From: Comamonas sp.
GTDB taxonomy: Bacteria > Pseudomonadota > Gammaproteobacteria > Burkholderiales > Burkholderiaceae_C
Length of the DNA stretch: 5,714 nt
Assembly: GCA_019236485.1 (NCBI GenBank)
Contig: JAFAIY010000657.1
Coordinates: forward strand, 1-5,714
Direction: 5' to 3'
Positions 1 to 5,690 of this stretch are shown here, piece by piece. The translations under genes were made by a program, and so were the position numbers. The notes beneath the pieces are model-generated. The model did no database searches. It was not told where the DNA came from and saw only the letters and a program-made list of their open reading frames with translations. Each line of letters starts with the position of its first letter. Positions within the stretch are counted from its first letter, which is position 1.

Positions 1-465
1 GCGGGCCCGGCGTTTCTGTCCACGGGTCTGGCAAGGCGCCAGGCGTTCGAGGAGCTGGCACAGCCGCTGTGCGAGGGGGCTCTGCCGATTGTCGAAGCCA
101 AGGCCTTTACGCGTGAGGAAGGTCTGAGGGCCGGGCGGCAGCTACTGGACCTGGGACCCGGCGCGTTCACGGCGGTTTTCGCGAGTAACGATCTGCTGGC
201 CCTGGGCATGCTGGATGCCGCGCGTGAGCGCGGGGTGTCGGTGCCGCAGGACCTGTCGGTCGTCGGCCATAACGACATGCCCTTTGTCGACATCGTCCAA
301 CCCCCTCTGACCACGGTGCACATGCCGATTGCCGAGATGAGCCGGCAAGCCGCGCAGATGTTTCTGGAACATATACGCGCGGATTCCATGCCCGCAACCA
401 CGCGCATTTTGCAGACCACCTTGGTGGTGCGTCAGTCCACCGCACCAGCGCCGGGCGGGCGGTAA
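1..465 (+). CDS. LacI/GalR-family transcriptional regulator, C-terminal part (5' end cut by window)
   Basis: The reading frame is open from base 1 and ends at TAA 463-465, giving the last 154 residues of a protein whose family is usually about 330-350 residues. The helix-turn-helix and first ligand-binding subdomain therefore lie outside the window. What remains is the second half of the periplasmic-binding-protein-like effector domain: a TAVFASNDLLALGML stretch (the usual 'D..A.G' element), then GVSVPQDLSVVGHND, then PPLTTVHMPIAEMSRQAA, all in family order. The common 'GFDD' turn reads GHND here, a variant that may affect effector contacts. Proteins of this family normally repress a neighbouring catabolic operon and let go of DNA when a sugar or acid ligand binds. 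The gene converges on the six-gene minus-strand operon, whose promoter carries two LacI-type palindromes, so it is the obvious candidate regulator; that link is inference. Family assignment is secure, ligand unknown. Confidence 0.9.
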   Translation, partial: AGPAFLSTGLARRQAFEELAQPLCEGALPIVEAKAFTREEGLRAGRQLLDLGPGAFTAVFASNDLLALGMLDAARERGVSVPQDLSVVGHNDMPFVDIVQPPLTTVHMPIAEMSRQAAQMFLEHIRADSMPATTRILQTTLVVRQSTAPAPGGR

Positions 466-509
466 CCGAGCCCAGCGGCCCGACTGGCAGTGCTGCCCGA
501 TGCTCCGGT

Positions 510-1481
510 TTAGTTCTGCGTGATCTTGGCCGTGGCGACCAGCTTGTCGACCTCGGTGGACTCGTTGCGGACGAAGGCGTCGAACTGTCCCGGGCTCACC
601 GACGGCAGGTCCGCGCCCAGCGCGAGCAGCCGGGTCTTGAGCGCCTCGGATTTCAGCGCTGCGGTCGTGGCCTGCCTGATCCGCTCTACAACAGGGTCCG
701 GCAGCTTGGACGGGGCAAACAAACCGATCCAGAAGTCGTAGTCCGAACCCGGAAAACCTGCCTCCACCGTGGTCGGGATCTCAGGCAAGGCCGTCGCGCG
801 ATGCGAAGATCCTACTGCCAGAGCCATCAGCTTCCTGTCCTTGACCATGGGTAACGCGCTGGTGATGGGCGCGAAGAACCATTGCACCTGTCCGGCGATG
901 ACATCGGTCATGGCTTCGGGCGTGCCTCTATAGGGCACATGTACGGCTTCCATGCCCGTGGCCATCCGGAATTTCTCCGCATTCATATGGGTGGCGCTGC
1001 CATTGCCGGCCGAGGCATACAGCAGCTTGCCGGGCTCGGCCTTCGCCTTTTGAACCACGGCCTTGACATCCTTGAGCCCGCTTTGCGGATTGACCACCAG
1101 GACATTGGGAACCGAGGCCAGCATGGCCAGGGATCGGAAGTCCTTCACAGGGTCGTAGCGCAGCGACGGATACAGGTAGGCATTGGCCACATGACCGGCG
1201 GAATGCACGAGCAGGGTATAGCCGTCGGCGGGTGCCGCCGCGACCTGGGCCGCGCCCAGGGTGCCACCGGCGCCGGGCTTGTTTTCCACGATGATGGGCT
1301 GGCCCAGTTCCTTGCGCATGCCTTCGCCCACGGCGCGCGCAATGATGTCGGTGGCCGACCCCGCGGTGAAGGGGACGACAACCCTGATGGGCTTGGATGG
1401 ATAGGCTTCCTGCGCCCAGGCGCTGCTTGCAGCGGCGGCGGTGCCGACCACGATGGTCATCAATTTGCGAAACGGGCTCAT
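510..1481 (-). CDS. Bug-family (TctC-like) periplasmic substrate-binding protein
   Basis: This 323-residue protein is a full-length Bug receptor, the extracytoplasmic binding component of tripartite tricarboxylate-type transporters, which usually bind carboxylates or small acidic compounds. A Sec signal peptide is visible: basic start MSPFRK, hydrophobic stretch to about residue 22, and a probable cut after AWA (residue 23). The mature start YPSKPIRVVVPFTAGSATD (27-45) is the family signature. It is followed by ENKPGAGGTLGA (66-77), DGYTLL (86-91) and HVPYRGTPEAMTDVIAGQV (181-199), the ligand-pocket and hinge motifs. The ATG at 1481 is preceded by a good GAGGAGA ribosome site. It is the last gene of the operon, 25 bases after the cupin gene. 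No TctA or TctB membrane subunit is in the window, so it is either an orphan receptor sharing a permease encoded elsewhere or a sensor of the substrate. The ligand cannot be read from sequence. Confidence 0.95.
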   Translation of the reverse strand: MSPFRKLMTIVVGTAAAASSAWAQEAYPSKPIRVVVPFTAGSATDIIARAVGEGMRKELGQPIIVENKPGAGGTLGAAQVAAAPADGYTLLVHSAGHVANAYLYPSLRYDPVKDFRSLAMLASVPNVLVVNPQSGLKDVKAVVQKAKAEPGKLLYASAGNGSATHMNAEKFRMATGMEAVHVPYRGTPEAMTDVIAGQVQWFFAPITSALPMVKDRKLMALAVGSSHRATALPEIPTTVEAGFPGSDYDFWIGLFAPSKLPDPVVERIRQATTAALKSEALKTRLLALGADLPSVSPGQFDAFVRNESTEVDKLVATAKITQN

Positions 1482-1506
1482 GGACTTGTCTCCTCAAAAG
1501 GTGGTC

Positions 1507-1857
1507 TTAGATCCTGTTGGGCATCACCAGCAGCACGCGTGCGGGCGACGATCCGGCGTTGAACAGCTGCCGCGCTTCTTGTGGCGCGATGCGGCAGCTG
1601 TCCATGGGGCGCAGCACGGCGACCTGGCTTTCGTTGCCATGGATGGCCGTTACCTGCAGCTCTCCTTCCAGGCAGATGTAGAACTTCTCCACCTCCGAGG
1701 CGCTGGAGATGGTTCCTCCGCCGGGCTCGATCAAGGAGCAGCCGATCCAGACCGAGTCGGATGGGCCGGCCTCCATGCCCTGCAGGCGCTGCATGCTCAT
1801 CTGTGCATGGCCGGGGGCGCTGTAGAACGGCGCTTGGGTAAAGGCAACGACATGCAT
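1507..1857 (-). CDS. Small single-domain cupin lacking the metal-binding histidines
   Basis: A 116-residue protein matching one conserved cupin barrel. Motif 1 is recognisable around EPGGGTISSASEVEKFYICLEG (44-65): the Glu (E57), the F-Y pair and the closing Gly are present, but the two HxH histidines are replaced (Ser/Ala at 51-53). Motif 2 is LRPMDSCRIAPQEARQLFN (82-100): the Pro, Asp and Asn fit, but the expected His is Arg96. All three usual His ligands are therefore gone, which argues against an ordinary metal-dependent oxygenase or isomerase role and for ligand binding, a metal-free reaction or a structural role. The ATG at 1857 is chosen because it starts the conserved N-terminal strand; an AAGAAAG-like site lies upstream. 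It begins 12 bases after the reductase stop, so co-transcription and probably translational coupling are likely. The specific function is not known. Confidence 0.8.
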   Translation of the reverse strand: MHVVAFTQAPFYSAPGHAQMSMQRLQGMEAGPSDSVWIGCSLIEPGGGTISSASEVEKFYICLEGELQVTAIHGNESQVAVLRPMDSCRIAPQEARQLFNAGSSPARVLLVMPNRI

Positions 1858-1869
1858 GGCCGGCTTTCT

Positions 1870-2856
1870 TCAGGGCGCAAGGACGACGCGGTCCATGGAG
1901 CCGCTGAGGACCTTGCGATAGGCATCCCCCGCGCCGGACAGCGGAATCAGCGTGGCTTCGTCGACCTCGAAGGCCTTGAGCGAGCCGTCATCGAAGCCGG
2001 GCAGCAGGCTGTTGAGCACCTGGGCGCACTGGCTGACGGTGAGCTTGAGGCTGTCTACACCCAGCATCTGAAGATTGCGGCGATAGAAAGCCAGGATGTC
2101 GAAGGAGACGCTGCGTTCTATGGTCGAGATCAGGATCTGCGTGCCGCCGATGGCCAGGGCCTGCAGCGCGGTGTCGAAGTAGGGAGAGCCGACGGTGTTA
2201 TAGGCGATGTCGGCGCCGCGGCCTTCGGTCGCGGCCAGCAGGTCCGGCAGCAATGTGGGGCTCTGGCTGTCGAAGGTCGCGACGGGGGAGGACGCATGGC
2301 CGCGGTATTGCCGGGATCCGCGCTCCACGCCTATGACCTTGGCGCCGGCGCGTGAAGCCAGCTGTGTGGCGGCCTGGCCGACCTTGCCATTGACGCCAAA
2401 CACAATGACGGTCTGGCCCTGACCTTTGAGGCCTGCGCGGCGCAGGCCCTCGTTGGCCGTGATGAAGGGCACGCCAACGGTGGCGGCAGCGGCCACGCTC
2501 ACGTTCCGGGGTTTGCGGCTGAGGGCGCTTTCGGGCAGCACCAGGTAGCGCGCATGGGTGCCGTCGCGGGTCACTCCCAGATCTCCGCCCGTGCCCCACA
2601 CGTCCTGGCCAATCCACTCGGTAGGTCCGGCCACCACACGGCCGGCAAAGTCACGTCCCGGCGTACGCGGCCAGATCGCCTGGGGCATGGAGCCGAGCGC
2701 GGCTTTGACGTCGCTGGGGTTGACCGCGGCGGCCAGCACTTCGATCACGGCTTCGCCGGCTTGTGGCTGGGGCTTGTGCTGCGGGACAAGGTCCGGGGCA
2801 ATGTCTGCAGCGGTTTCGGCTTTGGCGCGCAGGCGCAGGGCTTGGGAGGTAGTCAT
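1870..2856 (-). CDS. Zinc-independent medium-chain dehydrogenase/reductase (quinone oxidoreductase-like)
   Basis: A 328-residue MDR enzyme, normal length for the zeta-crystallin/quinone oxidoreductase branch. The N-terminal GroES-like domain includes EVLAAAVNPSDVKAALG (39-55) and PGRDFAGRVV (66-75). The Rossmann domain follows, with dinucleotide motif VIVFGVNGKVGQAA (150-163) and then GADIAYNTVGSPYFDTALQALAIGG (214-238). The cysteine and histidine positions used for catalytic and structural zinc in alcohol dehydrogenases are not present, so NAD(P)H-dependent reduction of an enone or quinone C=C bond is more likely than alcohol oxidation. VERGSR after the second Rossmann strand hints at NADPH preference (inference). 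The gene lies 40 bases after the BKACE stop, the widest gap in the operon, with a weak GAGAAG ribosome site. In context it could reduce an unsaturated ring-cleavage product such as maleylacetate, a job normally done by an unrelated iron-type dehydrogenase absent here, or act on a quinone by-product. Family is certain, substrate is not. Confidence 0.9.
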   Translation of the reverse strand: MTTSQALRLRAKAETAADIAPDLVPQHKPQPQAGEAVIEVLAAAVNPSDVKAALGSMPQAIWPRTPGRDFAGRVVAGPTEWIGQDVWGTGGDLGVTRDGTHARYLVLPESALSRKPRNVSVAAAATVGVPFITANEGLRRAGLKGQGQTVIVFGVNGKVGQAATQLASRAGAKVIGVERGSRQYRGHASSPVATFDSQSPTLLPDLLAATEGRGADIAYNTVGSPYFDTALQALAIGGTQILISTIERSVSFDILAFYRRNLQMLGVDSLKLTVSQCAQVLNSLLPGFDDGSLKAFEVDEATLIPLSGAGDAYRKVLSGSMDRVVLAP

Positions 2857-2896
2857 GGTGAGCTTCTCTGTAGTGGAATGAATCGGGCAGGGGGAG

Positions 2897-3796
2897 TCAG
2901 CGGATGGGTTGCTGGTTGCTGGGGCGCAGCCCCCAGCGCTGGCGTGCTTGCTCGCTGGTGGCCAGGCTGCCGCCCAGGTCTTCGACGATGCGCCTGGCCT
3001 TGCTCACCAGCTCGGCGTTGCTTTTGGCCAGTTGGCCCTTGTCGAGGTAGATCGTGTCCTCCAGCCCGATGCGCACATTTCCGCCCAGCAGGCAGGCCTG
3101 GGCCACGCACTGGAAAGCATGGCGGCCGACGGCAAAAGCCGTCCATTGCGCTTGCGGCGCTATCAGGGACTGAGCCAGTTGCAAGGCCTGGGTGGTGAAT
3201 GGCAGTGCGTAGCGCACGCCCATCACAAAGCTGAAGATGCCGGGGCTGTGCAAGCTGCCGTCGGCCATCAGCTGCTGGGCCAGGACCAGGTCGCCGGTGT
3301 CGAAGCACTCCAGCTCGGGGACGCAGCCGGCTGCGTGGATGATTCCGGCCATGCGGCGGACGTTGGCGGGGGTATTCATCACCACCTGCTCACCGGAGTT
3401 CATGGTGTTGAGGTCCAGAGAGCAGATGTCGGGCCGCAGGGCGGCAATATGCTCCACGCGCTTTTCCGGCGGCAGCAGCGAGGTGCCGGGGGCAAAGGCC
3501 TTGGGATCGTCGGCGCTGGGAATGTAGCGCCCGCCGGGGCCGGTGGTCAGATTGATGATGAGCTGCGGGCGCTCCCGGCGCAGCGTCTGCACCACCTCGG
3601 CATAGAGCGCGAGATCCATAGACGGCTTGCCGGTTTTCGGGTCGCGCACATGGATGTGGACCGCGGCGGCGCCCGCGTCGTGGGCCTCGATGCAGGCGGT
3701 GGCGATCTGCTCCGTGGTGATGGGCAGGTAGGCGGTCTGCTCCGGAGTGGTGAGGTTGCCGGTGACCGCGCAGGTCAGGATGGTGGCTAGGCTCAT
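2897..3796 (-). CDS. Beta-keto acid cleavage enzyme (BKACE, DUF849 family)
   Basis: A 299-residue protein with the complete BKACE pattern. Family members use a bound Zn2+ to condense and split a beta-keto acid with acetyl-CoA, giving acetoacetate and the acyl-CoA of the remaining chain; the founding enzyme is Kce of lysine fermentation. Visible signatures are ILTCAVTGNLT (6-16), LPITTEQIATACIEAHDAGAAAVHIHVRD (24-52), INLTTGPGG (81-89), SLDLNTMNSG (126-135), FSFVMGVRYALP (188-199) and GGNVRIGLEDTIYLDKGQLAKSN (238-260). Probable zinc ligands are His47, His49 and Glu246, by analogy with Kce. The protein is slightly longer than Kce because of an insert around residues 90-110 (YIPSADDPKAFAPGTSLLPP), which fits a separate subgroup. 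The ATG at 3796 has a GGAG site seven bases upstream and follows the SDR stop by 18 bases. In this operon the natural substrate would be a beta-keto acid made from the ring-cleavage product, 3-oxoadipate being the leading guess; specificity within this family varies widely. Confidence 0.92.
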   Translation of the reverse strand: MSLATILTCAVTGNLTTPEQTAYLPITTEQIATACIEAHDAGAAAVHIHVRDPKTGKPSMDLALYAEVVQTLRRERPQLIINLTTGPGGRYIPSADDPKAFAPGTSLLPPEKRVEHIAALRPDICSLDLNTMNSGEQVVMNTPANVRRMAGIIHAAGCVPELECFDTGDLVLAQQLMADGSLHSPGIFSFVMGVRYALPFTTQALQLAQSLIAPQAQWTAFAVGRHAFQCVAQACLLGGNVRIGLEDTIYLDKGQLAKSNAELVSKARRIVEDLGGSLATSEQARQRWGLRPSNQQPIR

Positions 3797-3814
3797 TGCC
3801 GTCTCCAGAACGTC

Positions 3815-4579
3815 TTACAGATGACGGCCGCCGTCGGCCACGAAGATGCTGCCCGTGGCATAGCGCAGGCCGGTGCAGCAGGCCTGGATGGCGGCGGCCA
3901 CGTCGTCCGGTGTGCCTACGCGCTGCAATGGAATGGTGGCTCCGGTTCTGGCGTTGAAGCTGGCGTCGCGCCCGGCGACAAAGCTGCTGTCCACCACGCC
4001 GGGCGACACGGCCAGCACGCGGACCTTGGGCGCCAGGGTTTTGGCCAGACCCTTGGTCAGCGCATCGATGCCCGCCTTGGCCGCCGCATAGGCGAGGTTG
4101 CTGCCCAGGCCGGTCATGCCCGCAATCGACGAGACATTGACGATCAACCCGTCGTCGCCGGCCTGCAACTGGGGAGCGAAGGCGCGGATTGCGGCAAACG
4201 TGCCGCGCCAGTTGGAGGCGAAAATCTCATCGATCAGTTCGTCGCTCAGGGCCTGCAAGTCGCCGGCCGGCACGGGTCGGGTGTGGCCCGCGCAGTTGAT
4301 GAGAATGCTTGCGGCGCCGAAGCTGCGCTCCACGGTTTGGGCAGCGGTCGCGAGCTGGGCGCTGTCGGTGACCGAGGCCGTGACCGAGCCATGTCCCTGG
4401 CCGGCCAGGGATTGCAGCAGGGGCCGGGCTTGGTCGCTGGTTCCGCGATGCAGCACCACCACGCGGGCGCCGAGCGCGGCCAGGCGCCGTGCAGTGGCAG
4501 CGCCGATCGCGCCCGTGCCGCCGGTAATCACGGCAACCTGGCCGTCGAGACGATCAAGAGGGGAGAAGCTGGAAGTCAT
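3815..4579 (-). CDS. Short-chain dehydrogenase/reductase (classical SDR, FabG-like)
   Basis: A 254-residue classical SDR with every expected element: cofactor loop VAVITGGTGAIGAAT (15-29), NCAG (95-98), Asn123 in the helix-4 region, catalytic Ser151 in VNVSSIAG, Tyr164 and Lys168 in YAAAKAG, and SPGVVDSSF (192-200) after strand 6. Strand 2 ends in VVVLHRG with Arg45 and no Asp, which suggests NADP(H) rather than NAD(H) (inference from family rules). The C-terminus GSIFVADGGRHL is typical. An AAGGA ribosome site precedes the ATG and the gene starts 21 bases after the dioxygenase stop. Many SDRs in aromatic operons oxidise a dihydrodiol or hydroxy acid or reduce a keto acid. Placed between a ring-cleavage dioxygenase and a beta-keto acid cleavage enzyme, it may form or reduce a keto group at the step that links them. 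The exact substrate cannot be assigned. Confidence 0.93.
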   Translation of the reverse strand: MTSSFSPLDRLDGQVAVITGGTGAIGAATARRLAALGARVVVLHRGTSDQARPLLQSLAGQGHGSVTASVTDSAQLATAAQTVERSFGAASILINCAGHTRPVPAGDLQALSDELIDEIFASNWRGTFAAIRAFAPQLQAGDDGLIVNVSSIAGMTGLGSNLAYAAAKAGIDALTKGLAKTLAPKVRVLAVSPGVVDSSFVAGRDASFNARTGATIPLQRVGTPDDVAAAIQACCTGLRYATGSIFVADGGRHL

Positions 4580-4600
4580 GCAGGAGTCCTTGGAGGCTGA

Positions 4601-5482
4601 TCAGGGAATGGGGCATTTGGGAATGCGGGTCTCGCCGGGCTCCAGCCGCAGGTCCACATCCAGCCGGTAGTGGTTGGCACCCGCAGGCTCGAAATGCCGG
4701 AGCAGGGAGCCGACCGCGCCGAACACCACGTCGTCACCGGCATGCGGGTCTTCGGCATCGAAGAACTGTGTGGCCAGCACCTTGTGGCCGGGCGCAACCA
4801 CCAGGAAGTGCAGGTGGGCGGGGCGCATGGTGTGGCGGCGCTGCGCCGCGAGCAGCTCTCCGCAGGGGCCGTCCACCGGCACGGGGTAGCCAGCGGGACG
4901 TACGCTTTCGAAAGAGAAGCGGCCGTCTCCATCGGTCTCGAAGCAGCCGCGCAGATTCATGCGCGGCTGGGACTCATCCTGGTTTTCGTAGAGCCCCTTG
5001 GGCGAGGCCTGCCAGGTCTCCACGCGTGCTCCCGAAATAGGCGTTCCATTCAGCGACAGCACGCGGCCGTTGACCGTCAGGCGCGGCCCGGGCGTATCGC
5101 TGCAGGAGATGCATGCGCCGTTTTTGCGTACCGGCTGGTTGGCGCGCCAGAACGGGCCAATCAGTGCGGGTTCGGTTCCGCCGGCTTCCAGAGCATGGCG
5201 TGCGTCGTTGAGCTGAACCAATGTCGCCAGCCCCAGGATGTCGGCCAGCAAAATGCCTTCGTGCTTCTTGGGGCCGCTGGCCTGGCCTATGGCGACCAGG
5301 AAGTCCAGTCCCACCTCCAGCTCGGCGGGGCTGAGCTGCGCTTCGACGGCAAAGGCGTGGAGATGGCGAATGCCTTTGTCCAGTATTTCTTTGAGCCGTG
5401 GATTCGCGGTCTGGGCGTTGGATTCGAGAACGGCTGCCAACAGCGCTTGCGGGTTGGTCGCGAGTCCTGATGGGGGTGGCAT
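4601..5482 (-). CDS. Intradiol ring-cleavage dioxygenase, hydroxyquinol/catechol 1,2-dioxygenase type
   Basis: A 293-residue non-haem Fe(III) dioxygenase that inserts O2 between two adjacent ring hydroxyls. The N-terminal helical dimerisation domain (about 10-105) is present, followed by the catalytic beta-sandwich. All four iron ligands can be placed: Tyr165 (KGLYENQ), Tyr199 (AGYPVPVDGP), His223 and His225 (RPAHLHF). Arg220 and Gln239 (ATQF) match the conserved active-site Arg and Gln of catechol 1,2-dioxygenases. LADILGLATLV (79-89) and IGPFWR (108-113) resemble hydroxyquinol 1,2-dioxygenases rather than CatA, where this loop reads more like EGPLY. Hydroxyquinol, giving maleylacetate, is thus a reasonable but unproven substrate; catechol or a substituted catechol remain possible. 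A CISC pair (C124, C127) at the start of the sandwich is unusual. It is the first gene of the operon. The ATG at 5482 has an AAGGAGA site five bases upstream and lies about 25 bases after the predicted transcription start. Confidence 0.93.
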   Translation of the reverse strand: MPPPSGLATNPQALLAAVLESNAQTANPRLKEILDKGIRHLHAFAVEAQLSPAELEVGLDFLVAIGQASGPKKHEGILLADILGLATLVQLNDARHALEAGGTEPALIGPFWRANQPVRKNGACISCSDTPGPRLTVNGRVLSLNGTPISGARVETWQASPKGLYENQDESQPRMNLRGCFETDGDGRFSFESVRPAGYPVPVDGPCGELLAAQRRHTMRPAHLHFLVVAPGHKVLATQFFDAEDPHAGDDVVFGAVGSLLRHFEPAGANHYRLDVDLRLEPGETRIPKCPIP

Positions 5483-5487
5483 GGCAA

Positions 5488-5494
5488 TCTCCTT
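5488..5494 (-). promoter_or_regulatory. Ribosome binding site of the dioxygenase gene
   Basis: On the minus strand this reads AAGGAGA, a near-perfect Shine-Dalgarno sequence, five bases before the ATG at 5482. It fixes the start codon of the first operon gene. It sits only three bases downstream of the promoter-proximal operator palindrome, leaving a very short leader. Confidence 0.75.
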
Positions 5495-5497
5495 GAG

Positions 5498-5511
5498 GGC
5501 AATCGATTGCC
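5498..5511. promoter_or_regulatory. Operator 1: perfect 14-base LacI-type palindrome over the transcription start
   Basis: The sequence GGCAATCGATTGCC is an exact 14-base palindrome with a central CpG flanked by A/T-rich half-sites ending in GC, the usual layout of LacI/GalR-family operators (compare the PurR core GCAAACGTTTGC). It begins four bases downstream of the predicted -10 box and covers the expected transcription start (about 5508), so a bound repressor would block RNA polymerase. A 12-of-14 match lies upstream at 5575-5588. The LacI-family gene at the other end of the window is the likely binder (inference). Confidence 0.7.
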
Positions 5512-5514
5512 TTA

Positions 5515-5544
5515 AATATAAAAATCATTGGCGAAACAAGTCAA
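5515..5544 (-). promoter_or_regulatory. Sigma-70-type promoter of the catabolic operon
   Basis: Reading leftward on the minus strand, a -35 box TTGACT (5544-5539) and a -10 box TATATT (5520-5515) each match the consensus at five of six positions, with an 18-base spacer. The region is an AT-rich island (about 5512-5580) in otherwise GC-rich DNA, and upstream of the -35 the strand reads A/T-rich (ATATCTCAAAATATG), possibly helping polymerase binding. The predicted start, about seven bases past the -10, falls inside operator 1, and the first ATG follows about 25 bases later. It is the only convincing promoter I see for the six-gene run. Confidence 0.7.
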
Positions 5545-5574
5545 ACATATTTTGAGATATATCAGGGAAATAAG

Positions 5575-5588
5575 GGAAAACGATTGCC
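5575..5588. promoter_or_regulatory. Operator 2: imperfect copy of the LacI-type palindrome upstream of the promoter
   Basis: GGAAAACGATTGCC matches operator 1 at 12 of 14 positions; the right half CGATTGCC is identical and the left half is degenerate. Its centre lies 77 bases from that of operator 1 and about 37 bases upstream of the -35 box. Such an auxiliary site could support repression by looping between two repressor dimers, or control a gene lying rightward outside the window. Confidence 0.5.
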
Positions 5589-5653
5589 TTTTGTGGCTTG
5601 AATAGCTCTCGAGGCGCGGAGGGGTCTGAGCCATGTTGGACGGCGCCTCCGCG

Positions 5654-5690
5654 TATCGCTGGCGCGCTTTGCCAAGCGCGCAACGCGATA
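5654..5690. other. Strong GC-rich hairpin of unknown role near the right edge
   Basis: Inverted arms GCGCGCTT (5662-5669) and AAGCGCGC (5674-5681) close a four-base loop TGCC, and a second outer pair TATCGC (5654-5659) and GCGATA (5685-5690) extends the stem across a small 2/3-base internal loop, 14 paired bases in all. No T-tract follows on either strand, so it does not look like a standard intrinsic terminator. No convincing gene is visible from 5589 to the edge. It could be an attenuator or leader structure, a palindromic repeat unit, or part of a gene that continues outside. Confidence 0.45.

Noticed and set aside
324..332. Operator half-site CCGATTGCC inside the regulator gene
   Set aside because: Only one half matches and it lies in conserved coding sequence (MPIAEM), so it is most likely coincidence.
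466..509. Terminator between the converging regulator and Bug genes
   Set aside because: Only a short GGCAGTGCTGCC element is present, with too small a loop and no T-tract on either strand. I cannot support an intrinsic terminator here.
882..1562. Long plus-strand open frames opposite the operon genes (also 1441-2355, 2909-3790, 3821-4600 and 4670-5470)
   Set aside because: They mirror the minus-strand genes, have low-complexity Gly/Ala/Arg-rich translations and no family motifs: typical antisense shadows of high-GC genes.
2857..2896. Internal promoter or second operator in the 40-base gap before the MDR gene
   Set aside because: The gap is the widest in the operon, but I see no -35/-10 pair or palindrome resembling the main operators.
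5514..5639. Short leftward open frame starting MAQTPPRLES upstream of the dioxygenase
   Set aside because: It runs through the predicted promoter and operators, has no good ribosome site and no recognisable similarity, so it is probably chance.
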